A DNA stretch of 64,000 nucleotides from Thalassotalea_H castellviae. GTDB taxonomy: Bacteria; Pseudomonadota; Gammaproteobacteria; Enterobacterales; Alteromonadaceae. The translations under genes and the position numbers were made by a program. The stretch's first letter is position 1. Every line of letters begins with the position of its first letter. This document shows positions 35,980-44,042 of the stretch, piece after piece. The stretch lies in assembly GCF_031846185.1 (NCBI RefSeq), contig NZ_JAVRIF010000003.1, positions 186,001 through 250,000 of the forward strand. Direction: 5' to 3'. Under the pieces are notes generated by a model that was given only the letters and a program-made list of their open reading frames with translations, did no database searches and was not told the DNA's origin.

Positions 35980-36690
35980 TTAGAACAACAATAAATCAAG
36001 CTGATGGATCAATGAAGGAGAAACGATAGCTGTGATTGTTGCTGAAATAATTAACGCTAACGAACTATAAGCGGCATGTTGATAACTTAATTGACTAACG
36101 GTTGCTGTGCCTAGAGCGTGACTTGCCGTTCCTATCGCTAATCCTTGTGCTTTTGGAGAAGATACCTTAATAAATGTTAACCATTTTATGCCAAAAATAG
36201 CGCCAAAAAGCCCGGCTAAAATTATTGCAAATGCGGTGATCGCCGAGTTGCCATTGAGTTGTTCTGTTAAAGCTATACCTACAGGTGTAGTTATAGATTT
36301 GAATGATAATGACACGGCGATTGACGGTGATTTTATCAATAGCATGGTCAATATATAGCTTATAGAGAGTAATAAACTGATTGATATGGTTAAAAAACTG
36401 ACTATTTGTTTCCATTGTGACTTCATCGAATTTAAGTGTTGATAAAGTGGAAAACCAAGGGCAATTACAGCAGGTTCTAATAAATTACTCAAAATACTGG
36501 TGGATTGGCGATATTGTTGAAAATCTATTTCAAAGGAAGTGATCATGAAAATAAGCACAAATATACATAACAACATGGGGTTTAGCCATATTTTTCCGGT
36601 TTTCTGTTGCAGTCGAACAAAGCTGTGATAAACCGCTAATGTAAGGCCACTATATAGAAGTACATCAGTGAGTAATGATAAATCAATCAA
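35980..36690 (-). CDS. LrgB/CidB family membrane protein
   Basis: About 236-residue polytopic membrane protein of the LrgB family. Its members were first tied to murein hydrolase control and later to pyruvate or overflow-acid transport. Hydrophobic segments run through most of the chain, and the family signature ASHALGTATVSQL is visible near residue 190. The frame can open at ATG 36732, but a TTG at 36690 with AAAGG upstream overlaps the LrgA stop by 8 bases and gives a better N-terminus; the choice is not certain. Partner of the LrgA gene just upstream. Confidence 0.85.
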   Translation of the reverse strand: MIDLSLLTDVLLYSGLTLAVYHSFVRLQQKTGKIWLNPMLLCIFVLIFMITSFEIDFQQYRQSTSILSNLLEPAVIALGFPLYQHLNSMKSQWKQIVSFLTISISLLLSISYILTMLLIKSPSIAVSLSFKSITTPVGIALTEQLNGNSAITAFAIILAGLFGAIFGIKWLTFIKVSSPKAQGLAIGTASHALGTATVSQLSYQHAAYSSLALIISATITAIVSPSLIHQLDLLLF

Positions 36691-37039
36691 CTGTATTACC
36701 TTTATTTTCAAGGTGTTGAAATAACAATCCAACGAAAGTTAATACCATTAAGGTGCCGATAAAAGTAATGGTGACTAGCATCAAACCATGAGTTTTTATT
36801 AATTGATAATGGTTGATAATACCTACCCCTGCCGGGACAAAGCATACCCCCATATTTTTAATGCCCCAGGCAATTGATGCTTTAACTCGACTGGCTTCAC
36901 AGACACGAAAATGTAGCAATAAAGTAAAAACTACCATGCCATATAAACTGGCCGGTAAACCGCCTAAAAGATGATTAAGGAAATATCCAATTAATAGACA
37001 AATTGAAATGAATAATACTGTATAAATAGAGTTAAACAT
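36683..37039 (-). CDS. LrgA/CidA family holin-like protein
   Basis: 118-residue protein with four hydrophobic segments, typical of CidA/LrgA. The segments GYFLNHLLGGLPASLYGMVV and NMGVCFVPAGVGIINHY match the family. It follows the LysR gene by 9 bases and overlaps LrgB, so lysR-lrgA-lrgB reads as one operon. In other bacteria LrgAB-type pairs respond to acetate or pyruvate through CidR (LysR) or LytSR; the neighbouring LysR gene and glyoxylate enzymes fit that link here. Confidence 0.88.
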   Translation of the reverse strand: MFNSIYTVLFISICLLIGYFLNHLLGGLPASLYGMVVFTLLLHFRVCEASRVKASIAWGIKNMGVCFVPAGVGIINHYQLIKTHGLMLVTITFIGTLMVLTFVGLLFQHLENKGNTVD

Positions 37040-37048
37040 AAGTAGGCG

Positions 37049-37993
37049 CTAACTATTTTCATGTTCTTTAGCCGCTTCTATCACTAACTGTCTGAACCAG
37101 ATATGACTAGCATCGTGATGTAATAAAGGGCTCCAAATCATTTTTAATTCGATATCTGGGATCTCAAAAGGAGGCTTTAAAATAGTGTAATTTGCATCAT
37201 CTTTATGCAACATGGCGGCTTTGGTGGGTAACGTGGCTACTAACCCGTCTTCGTGGGCAAGCTTCATCGCAACATGGTAATTACGTGTAAAAACTTTAAT
37301 ATCACGTTTTTTACCTAAGCGCGCTAAGGCTTCATCTACCCAACCGAGTTTTTGAATATCTTTGGGATCCATACCAACGCCAATGCCAAAACCAGTTTTT
37401 GACACCCACACATGTTTAGATGCTAAGTAACTATTAAGGTTAAACTTAGTTACTACTTCATTATCAGCACTGAGTAAGCAGGCAAAAGTATCGCGCCAAA
37501 TTGTTTTCTGATGAAAAGACTGGGGTAAATCATCAAAGCGATTAATGGCCATATCAATTTTTCCCGCCTCTACGTCATGAAAATTAACATCACTTGGCGT
37601 CATAATATCGATGATCACATTTGGGGCTACCTGATTTATTTTTCTTAATAAGCCAGGTAGAAGCGTTGATGCCGCGTAATCACTGGCCATGATTCTAAAG
37701 ACACGTTGACTGTGTTGTTCATTAAATTCTTCTTCGCCTTGCAGAGCTTCTTCTAACTCTAATAGAATTTTTCTGATGATAGGTGATAAAGCACGCGCAC
37801 GTTCGGTAGGAACCATGCCATCTGACGTTCTAACCAAAATAGGATCATTAAAAAGCGTTCTTAAACGTTTTAAGCCATTACTCATGGCCGGTTGAGTAAT
37901 ATTCAGTTGGCTAGCTGCACGGGTAACATTTTTTTCTCTTAATAAAACATCCAAATAAATCAACAGGTTTAAATCGATCTTAGATATATTCAT
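37049..37993 (-). CDS. LysR-type transcriptional regulator
   Basis: 314 residues. N-terminal helix-turn-helix at about 5-65 (LLIYLDVLLREKNVTRAASQ, NITQPAMSNGLKRLR), then a periplasmic-binding-like co-inducer domain (VFRIMASDYAASTLLPGLL, DMAINRFDDLPQSF). It is divergent from aceA with about 330 bases between, and first in a run with lrgA and lrgB, so likely targets are aceA and its own operon. The inverted repeat at 38063-38086 is a good operator candidate. Ligand unknown; acetate, pyruvate or glyoxylate would fit the neighbours. Confidence 0.92.
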   Translation of the reverse strand: MNISKIDLNLLIYLDVLLREKNVTRAASQLNITQPAMSNGLKRLRTLFNDPILVRTSDGMVPTERARALSPIIRKILLELEEALQGEEEFNEQHSQRVFRIMASDYAASTLLPGLLRKINQVAPNVIIDIMTPSDVNFHDVEAGKIDMAINRFDDLPQSFHQKTIWRDTFACLLSADNEVVTKFNLNSYLASKHVWVSKTGFGIGVGMDPKDIQKLGWVDEALARLGKKRDIKVFTRNYHVAMKLAHEDGLVATLPTKAAMLHKDDANYTILKPPFEIPDIELKMIWSPLLHHDASHIWFRQLVIEAAKEHENS

Positions 37994-38325
37994 GTACTAA
38001 ATGCTCTTTATAAAAATCATAAATTTAGTATATGTCATTGTTGACTGACGTTTGCAAGTAGAAATTAGTACTAGAGCGGACTAATTGAGGTAAATTAAAT
38101 TTTTTTAAATACTAATTGTGTCTATTACTTATTGAATTAAAAGCATTAAATTAGCATTGTTAACCTCACTATTTATATTGTGAATACTGGCGATAGGAAA
38201 TATATATTTCATTAATGTTGTTTAGATCGATTAACCTTTTTGTTGTTCGGTATGACAACTTACCAATCGAATTACAAAAACTGGAAAGCTTATTGATAGC
38301 GCACTGAAGTGCCGGGAGAAATGAA
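37994..38325. other. Divergent regulatory region between lysR and aceA
   Basis: 332 bases with no ORF. It contains the AATTAGT/ACTAATT operator candidate near the lysR side. On the aceA side a short perfect palindrome GCACT-GA-AGTGC (38301-38312) lies immediately before the aceA ribosome site GGGAG (38314-38318), where a bound protein or RNA fold could hinder translation. The aceA leader is therefore likely regulated. Confidence 0.5.
38063..38086. promoter_or_regulatory. Inverted repeat, candidate LysR operator
   Basis: Perfect AATTAGT-N10-ACTAATT (arms 38063-38069 and 38080-38086), about 70-93 bases before the lysR start and about 240 before aceA. A further half-site ACTAATTG is at 38111-38118, 31 bp (three helical turns) from the right arm. 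This matches how LysR-type proteins contact a main site plus an extra half-site near the promoter. Confidence 0.6.
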
Positions 38326-39927
38326 ATGACTAATTACCGCGAAGAAATAGCAACAATAGAAAACCAAATTAATTCACAAAATAACTGGCAAGCCATTGAC
38401 GCTGAATCAGTAGCGCGTATGCGTTTACAGAATCAATTTAAAACCGGTTTAGACATTGCAAAGTATACTGCGGCAATCATGCGTAAAGATATGGACGCCT
38501 ATGATAAAGATTCGAGTAAATACACGCAATCACTTGGTTGCTGGCACGGTTTTATTGGTCAACAAAAAATGATTTCTATTAAGAAGCATTTTGAAAATAC
38601 TGATCGTCGCTATTTATATCTTTCCGGTTGGATGGTCGCCGCATTACGTTCTGAGTTTGGTCCATTACCTGATCAATCAATGCATGAAAAAACATCGGTT
38701 GCGTCACTTATTGAAGAATTATATACCTTTTTACGTCAAGCAGATGCTCGTGAATTAGGCGGTTTATTTAGAGAATTAGATGCCGCTAAAGAAGCGGGTG
38801 ATCAAGTAAAAGAAGCGGAAGTGCAAAGTAAAATTGATGGTTATGTAACACATGTTGTGCCAATTATTGCTGATATTGATGCCGGTTTTGGTAACGCAGA
38901 AGCAACATATTTGATGGCCAAACAAATGATTGAAGCGGGCGCTTGTTGTATTCAAATTGAAAACCAAGTGTCTGACGAAAAACAATGTGGTCATCAAGAC
39001 GGTAAAGTAACGGTGCCTCATGCTGACTTTTTAGCAAAAATTAATGCTGTACGTTATGCCTTTATGGAGCTTGGTATTGATGATGGTGTTATTGTAGCTC
39101 GTACTGATTCTTTAGGAGCCGGATTAACCAAGCAAATCGCTGTTACTAAAGAGCCAGGTGACTTAGGTGATCAATATAATAGCTTTTTAGATTGTGATGA
39201 AGTCTCTGAAAGTGAGTTAGGAAATGGCGATGTAGTTATTAAGCAAAATGGTAAGTTAGTTCGTCCTAAACGTTTACCAAGTAACTTATTCCAATTTAAA
39301 AAAGGAACCGGTGAAGCACGTTGTATTCTTGACAGTATCACTTCTTTACAAAACGGTGCTGATTTAATTTGGATCGAAACAGAGAAGCCTCATATTGGTC
39401 AAATTGGCGGCATGATTGACGAAATTAAAAAAGTAGTGCCGAATGCTAAACTCGTTTATAACAATTCACCTTCATTTAACTGGACGTTAAACTTCCGTCA
39501 GCAAGTATTTGATGCCATGGCAGAAGCAGGAAAAGATGTGTCTTCTTACGATCGTGACCGTTTAATGAGTGAAGAGTATGATAATACAGAATTAGCGAAA
39601 ACCGCCGATGAAAAAATTCGTACTTTCCAAGCGGATGCAGCTAAAGATGCAGGAATTTTCCATCATTTAATTACCTTACCTACTTATCATACTGCAGCAT
39701 TATCAACCGATAATTTAGCCAAAGAGTATTTTGGTGACCAAGGCATGTTAGGTTATGTGGCAGGTGTTCAGCGTAAAGAGATACGTCAAGGGATTGCATG
39801 TGTTAAACATCAAAACATGGCGGGCTCAGATATGGGAGATGATCATAAAGGTTACTTTGCTGGCGAAGCAGCTTTAAAAGCTGGCGGTAAAGACAATACA
39901 ATGAATCAATTTGCCAATATTGCTTAA
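38326..39927 (+). CDS. aceA: AceA, isocitrate lyase (long subgroup)
   Basis: 533-residue enzyme cleaving isocitrate to glyoxylate and succinate, the entry to the glyoxylate shunt. The catalytic Cys loop is KQCGHQDGKVTVPH; the Mg-binding segment is IIADIDAGFGNAEATY, and the C-terminal lid region NNSPSFNW is present. It belongs to the ~530-residue ICL group found in Pseudomonas and marine gammaproteobacteria rather than the ~430-residue E. coli type; the extra length lies around residues 260-310 and at the end. Ribosome site GGGAG precedes ATG 38326. Monocistronic with its own terminator. Confidence 0.97.
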   Translation: MTNYREEIATIENQINSQNNWQAIDAESVARMRLQNQFKTGLDIAKYTAAIMRKDMDAYDKDSSKYTQSLGCWHGFIGQQKMISIKKHFENTDRRYLYLSGWMVAALRSEFGPLPDQSMHEKTSVASLIEELYTFLRQADARELGGLFRELDAAKEAGDQVKEAEVQSKIDGYVTHVVPIIADIDAGFGNAEATYLMAKQMIEAGACCIQIENQVSDEKQCGHQDGKVTVPHADFLAKINAVRYAFMELGIDDGVIVARTDSLGAGLTKQIAVTKEPGDLGDQYNSFLDCDEVSESELGNGDVVIKQNGKLVRPKRLPSNLFQFKKGTGEARCILDSITSLQNGADLIWIETEKPHIGQIGGMIDEIKKVVPNAKLVYNNSPSFNWTLNFRQQVFDAMAEAGKDVSSYDRDRLMSEEYDNTELAKTADEKIRTFQADAAKDAGIFHHLITLPTYHTAALSTDNLAKEYFGDQGMLGYVAGVQRKEIRQGIACVKHQNMAGSDMGDDHKGYFAGEAALKAGGKDNTMNQFANIA

Positions 39928-40277
39928 TTGAAAATTAACCAAAATAAAAAGGAAATACACCTTTTTTGATAAAGAACTTTGTTCTTTTTAATGGTCACTT
40001 GTTCTCTTTAAAGTCGATTGAATATAAATTCAATCGACTTTTTTATTATCATGGCTTTTCAATACATGAGACTTAACCATCAAAAAACTTTACCGTTTTA
40101 ATAATTTTTTATTGTATTTATGTATAAAAGAATCTGAAAAATCGCGTTAAATCAAATACAAAAAATATCATAGATGCTATGTTAATTATGTGGATGTTAA
40201 TTTATCTACCCACCTTTCATATTTACCAGCTTGTTTAATTTTGTATACAACAATTATTCTTCATTTAGGGATGAATC
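39928..40277. other. Intergenic region between aceA and the chemoreceptor gene
   Basis: 350 bases. The left part holds the aceA terminator and, before it, a small inverted pair AAAGAAC / GTTCTTT (39971-39987). The right part (40050-40277) is very AT-rich and should contain the chemoreceptor promoter; AGGGA at 40268-40272 is its ribosome site. No ORF was seen. Confidence 0.5.
40010..40046 (+). terminator. Rho-independent terminator of aceA
   Basis: A 13-bp perfect stem AAGTCGATTGAAT / ATTCAATCGACTT with a 4-base loop and T run, about 85 bases after the stop. Confidence 0.92.
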
Positions 40278-42257
40278 ATGGCGCTTTCAGATGTTTCTTT
40301 TAAAAATAAAATTCTATTATTACTTGCTTTACCGTTAATTGGTTTTGTTTGGTTAAGTATTTCTTCAATTTCACAAAGTTATTATGTGAACAAGGAAATG
40401 GCACAACTTTCACAATTAACTGAGTTATCAGTAACCTACAGTAAATTGGTCCATGAGTTACAGAAAGAGCGGGGCATGACGGCAGGTTTTCTTGGCTCAA
40501 ATGGATCGAAATTCACTTCAGAGATAAAAAGCCAGCGCATTGAAACTGATAATAAACATGCTATTACTCAACAATTTCTCAATAAGAATGAGTTTGAGCA
40601 AGCTGGGGTGATTCAGTTAAATCAACACATTCAAACCGAATTAAATCAACTGAATCGGATCAGACAACAGGTAAGTAGTTTAAATATAGCTGTTGGCGAT
40701 GCGATTGGCTTTTATACTGGTTTAAATGCAAAGTTATTAAAAGTGGCTAGTTTAATTGCTGAGTCGAGTTCCGATGCCGATGTGACAAAATCAATCACAG
40801 CCTATTATAATTTTTTACAAGGTAAAGAAAGAGCGGGTATAGAAAGAGCAGTATTGAGTAACACTTTTGCAAAGGATGAATTTTTACCAGGAATGTTTGT
40901 TAAATTTATTGCTTTAGTGACCCAACAAGATACTTACTTTGCTAATTTTATTGCTTTTTCAAACGAAGAAGAGATTGCACTGTACGAGCAAAAGTTAGCA
41001 CATTCTTCCGTGTCTGAAGTGGATAGAATAAGAGAGGTTGCGAAGAAAACACAAAGCAATTTTTCTATCGATGCACTCTATTGGTTTAAACAGTCAACCC
41101 AGCGTATTGGTCAACTTAAACAAGTAGAAGAAGGGTTAACAAACCGCTTGTTAACCATGAAAAAAATGAAAAAAACAGATGCCTTTAATACTTTAATTAT
41201 CAATATATTATTCAGCTTTTTATTAATTACTTTTGCCGCAATTATCAGTTTTTTTACTATTAAAGACTTATCGTCAAGAGTTAGCGCTTTAACGCAGGTC
41301 ATGACGAAAGTGAGAGTTGATAATGATTTAACGGCACGAGTTGACGGTGAAAGTGACAGCGAGTTAGGACGAATTGCTTCAGGGTTAAACTTAACCTTAA
41401 GTACATTTTCTGGGGCAATTAATGAAATATCTTCATCAAGTTTAACCTTAGCCTCTGCTGCCGAAGAAACGTCACAAACTTGTGAATATAACTCTGCATC
41501 TATGTTAGATCAGCAAGAAAGAATTGGACTTATCGCCACTGCGGTAGAAGAATTATCCGCGTCAGTAAAAGAGGTGGCAAGTAATACTCAACTAACGGCT
41601 GATTCCGCGCGAGATGCAGATTCCCAAGCACAAAGTGGCTTGGCGGTTGTGCAACAGTCGTATCACTCTATTGAAGATCTAGCGCTTGAAATTGACGGTT
41701 TAGCGAAACAGATCACCAGTTTACATGAGAGTAGTAAAAATATAACTAACGTGGTTGATGTCATAAAATCTGTTGCTGAACAAACGAATTTACTGGCATT
41801 AAATGCTGCTATTGAAGCGGCAAGGGCTGGCGAGCAAGGACGAGGTTTTGCCGTTGTTGCGGACGAAGTAAGAACCCTTGCCCAACGTACTCAACAATCA
41901 ACTGCTGAAATTGAAGGTTTCATCACTTCACTACAATCAGACGCAAATGCCGCCTTTAATGTTATCGAACACAGTCAGCAAAAAGCAGCTGATGCGGTTG
42001 AAAACTCTAAAAATGTTGAACATACCTTAGAGGGAATTTCCGAAGCGGTTAGTCATATTTTCACTATGACAGAACAAGTGGCGACGGCGATAGAAGAGCA
42101 ATCGGTGGTGACTGAAGATGTCGCGCAAAATGTTGTTTCAATTGAAGAAAAGTCAACAGAAACGACAACAGGTGCTGCTCAAATTGCTGCAACAGCCAAA
42201 GAGCAGGCGTTACTAGCCACAACCTTACAAGATATTGCGAAAACCTTTAAAGTTTAA
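40278..42257 (+). CDS. Methyl-accepting chemotaxis protein with NIT sensor domain
   Basis: 659-residue chemoreceptor. A first membrane helix (residues ~11-30) is followed by a large periplasmic part beginning with LVHELQKERGMTAGFLGSNG, the signature of the nitrate/nitrite-sensing NIT domain (~55-290). A second helix is at ~305-325, followed by HAMP (~325-385) and the signalling domain, whose hairpin tip carries EQTNLLALNAAIEAARAGEQ and GRGFAVVADEVRTLAQRTQ. There is no C-terminal CheR pentapeptide. It likely steers swimming or twitching in response to nitrate or a related anion; the ligand is inferred from the domain only. Confidence 0.92.
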   Translation: MALSDVSFKNKILLLLALPLIGFVWLSISSISQSYYVNKEMAQLSQLTELSVTYSKLVHELQKERGMTAGFLGSNGSKFTSEIKSQRIETDNKHAITQQFLNKNEFEQAGVIQLNQHIQTELNQLNRIRQQVSSLNIAVGDAIGFYTGLNAKLLKVASLIAESSSDADVTKSITAYYNFLQGKERAGIERAVLSNTFAKDEFLPGMFVKFIALVTQQDTYFANFIAFSNEEEIALYEQKLAHSSVSEVDRIREVAKKTQSNFSIDALYWFKQSTQRIGQLKQVEEGLTNRLLTMKKMKKTDAFNTLIINILFSFLLITFAAIISFFTIKDLSSRVSALTQVMTKVRVDNDLTARVDGESDSELGRIASGLNLTLSTFSGAINEISSSSLTLASAAEETSQTCEYNSASMLDQQERIGLIATAVEELSASVKEVASNTQLTADSARDADSQAQSGLAVVQQSYHSIEDLALEIDGLAKQITSLHESSKNITNVVDVIKSVAEQTNLLALNAAIEAARAGEQGRGFAVVADEVRTLAQRTQQSTAEIEGFITSLQSDANAAFNVIEHSQQKAADAVENSKNVEHTLEGISEAVSHIFTMTEQVATAIEEQSVVTEDVAQNVVSIEEKSTETTTGAAQIAATAKEQALLATTLQDIAKTFKV

Positions 42258-42421
42258 TTGCTAACCTTTAACTAGTTTTACTTACATAGTGAAAGGGAGT
42301 CATCAGTAAATTTTATTAACCTTGTTTACGTATTAATTTAAAAATTATGAGCATGTGACGTTTTGGAGTATTACGAGAATGATATACTCTTAAACGTTAA
42401 ACGCTATTTAGATTATTTCAT

Positions 42422-42874
42422 ATGAGTGAAGTGACGACAAAAAATATACCTGATGGGAAATTTAGTGCCCATGGGCGAGTTTCATTAGAAGTGATAAACA
42501 GTAACATTATTGTGTATCACTCAAAGGGGCCATTTAATCTAGAGCTACTAACAGCTTTAGAAGAAGTGGAACAAAATACCTTACAAGATTTAAAAAACAA
42601 TGCGATAAATTGGTGCGAGATTGTAGTGTTTGAAGAATCATGTATGGCTTTAGACGAAGTCATTTTAGGCCTTACTGATTATTTAAAGGAGTTAAAGGCT
42701 AATCGTTTATCTCCATTAGCTTCGGCATTTGTTATTTCAGAAGGTGTTGAGGGCGAATACGTGATGAAAGATAAATATGAAGCATGTTATCGTGAAGCTA
42801 ACATTGACTTCACTGTGTTTAATACTATACCTGACGCGATGCAATGGGTAGGTAAGTATTTAGAAAAACACTAA
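42422..42874 (+). CDS. Hypothetical protein, possibly STAS/SpoIIAA-like
   Basis: 150-residue soluble protein. The pattern GRVSLEVINSNIIVYHSKGPFN followed by amphipathic helices and repeated strand-helix units resembles STAS/SpoIIAA-like folds, but no diagnostic motif is present, so I leave it as hypothetical. Its start ATG 42422 has no strong ribosome site. It follows the chemoreceptor by 164 bases on the same strand; a functional link is possible but unproven. Confidence 0.7.
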   Translation: MSEVTTKNIPDGKFSAHGRVSLEVINSNIIVYHSKGPFNLELLTALEEVEQNTLQDLKNNAINWCEIVVFEESCMALDEVILGLTDYLKELKANRLSPLASAFVISEGVEGEYVMKDKYEACYREANIDFTVFNTIPDAMQWVGKYLEKH

Positions 42875-42996
42875 ACAGTGATAGTGTGGCACTGTGATAT
42901 TTAGGCTCAGTTTCGCTGCTATTCAGCCGTTAATCAAATAATATAATGTTAACTTACTTTTAAAGGGATAGGGAGTTAACTAAGCATGGAGTGCAA

Positions 42997-43536
42997 ATGA
43001 AAAATAGTTGGACAATGATAGCGCTTTCGTTATTGGGCTTGTTTGCTTGTGGTGGCTCTGAAGAAGACTCTGAAACTGGGGCCTCGATAGACAACTCTAA
43101 AACATCGTTATTTAATACATACCGGGAAAAAGGTTGCTCCCCATACAATAAACTTGCAAGTGACGAATTAAAAGATGCTTGGAACGTAAAAATTGAACTG
43201 AGTATAGACTCTTCACTGAAAGCAACATACCGAACAGAGTACTTCCATCCCACTGATAAAACATGTGACTTAATGATGTTTGATACGCTGGATATGTCAA
43301 AATTTGATATTAAGGGGAAAGTAACAACTGATGAAGGCATTAAAGTTAACGCGTTAAATGAGACGTTTACTTATAATTCAGATAATCGAGATCTTCCGCC
43401 GAATTATACGTTAATTTACATTGCGAGTGAGAAATTATATTTTGGTTATCAGACGCCAGAAAATTCAGGTGAAACGCTTAAAAAAAGGCATTCGTCTATC
43501 TCTCTTGAAAATTATTTCAGACAAGTTTTAAAGTAA
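42997..43536 (+). CDS. Hypothetical lipoprotein
   Basis: 179 residues. Lipoprotein signal MKNSWTMIALSLLGLFAC gives Cys18 as the lipid site, followed by an acidic Ser/Glu linker (GGSEEDSETGAS) and a mostly beta-looking domain with two more Cys (KGCSPYN, KTCDLMM) that could pair. The ORF also opens at a GTG (42991), but TGGAG lies right before ATG 42997. No family recognised. Confidence 0.72.
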   Translation: MKNSWTMIALSLLGLFACGGSEEDSETGASIDNSKTSLFNTYREKGCSPYNKLASDELKDAWNVKIELSIDSSLKATYRTEYFHPTDKTCDLMMFDTLDMSKFDIKGKVTTDEGIKVNALNETFTYNSDNRDLPPNYTLIYIASEKLYFGYQTPENSGETLKKRHSSISLENYFRQVLK

Positions 43537-43649
43537 TAATTAACACGAGCATGAGGCAGGGCGAAAGCAATTTGCTGTATTGGATTTTCAATCGTTTCAA
43601 ACTATTATAATTTTTCGGTACTGATAGCTTTTTGTATAAGGAAATAGCT

Positions 43650-43811
43650 ATGTTTAAGTGTATCCTAATAATGTTCTCTATATTGCTGTGTTCTTGCACT
43701 TCATTAACTTTTATGAATGAAGCAGGTGTAATTACAGTCGAAAAAGAAAAACCGTTTTGCGATATTAAGAAAGTTGACCCTAATTGTAAGCTTGAAAAGG
43801 AAGTAAAATAG
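43650..43811 (+). CDS. 53-residue small lipoprotein
   Basis: Very short gene: an ATG at 43650 with AAGGA 7 bases upstream and a stop TAG at 43809-43811. The translation starts MFKCILIMFSILLCSC, a compact lipoprotein signal with lipobox LCSC (Cys16), and continues with a charged tail holding a Cys pair (FCDIKKVDPNC). It follows another lipoprotein gene on the same strand by 113 bases. Signal, ribosome site and codon pattern support it; function unknown. Confidence 0.6.
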   Translation: MFKCILIMFSILLCSCTSLTFMNEAGVITVEKEKPFCDIKKVDPNCKLEKEVK

Positions 43812-44042
43812 ACTCGCTCATCATTTATCATACTGTCAAAATTAGTTAAGTCTGTCTGATTTAGCTAAACCTTGATAGCTAAACCACCAACTCAACCTTG
43901 ATTTCATGTATCTTTATTTGTTCATATATGTCGCATATTTCTCAATGTTTTCTCCAGATCATTAAATAGTTTCATACTTTAGACTGAGGTTGTTATACGG
44001 TAGAATCACGGTTAACTAATGTGCAATATTTTTGTGGCAATG

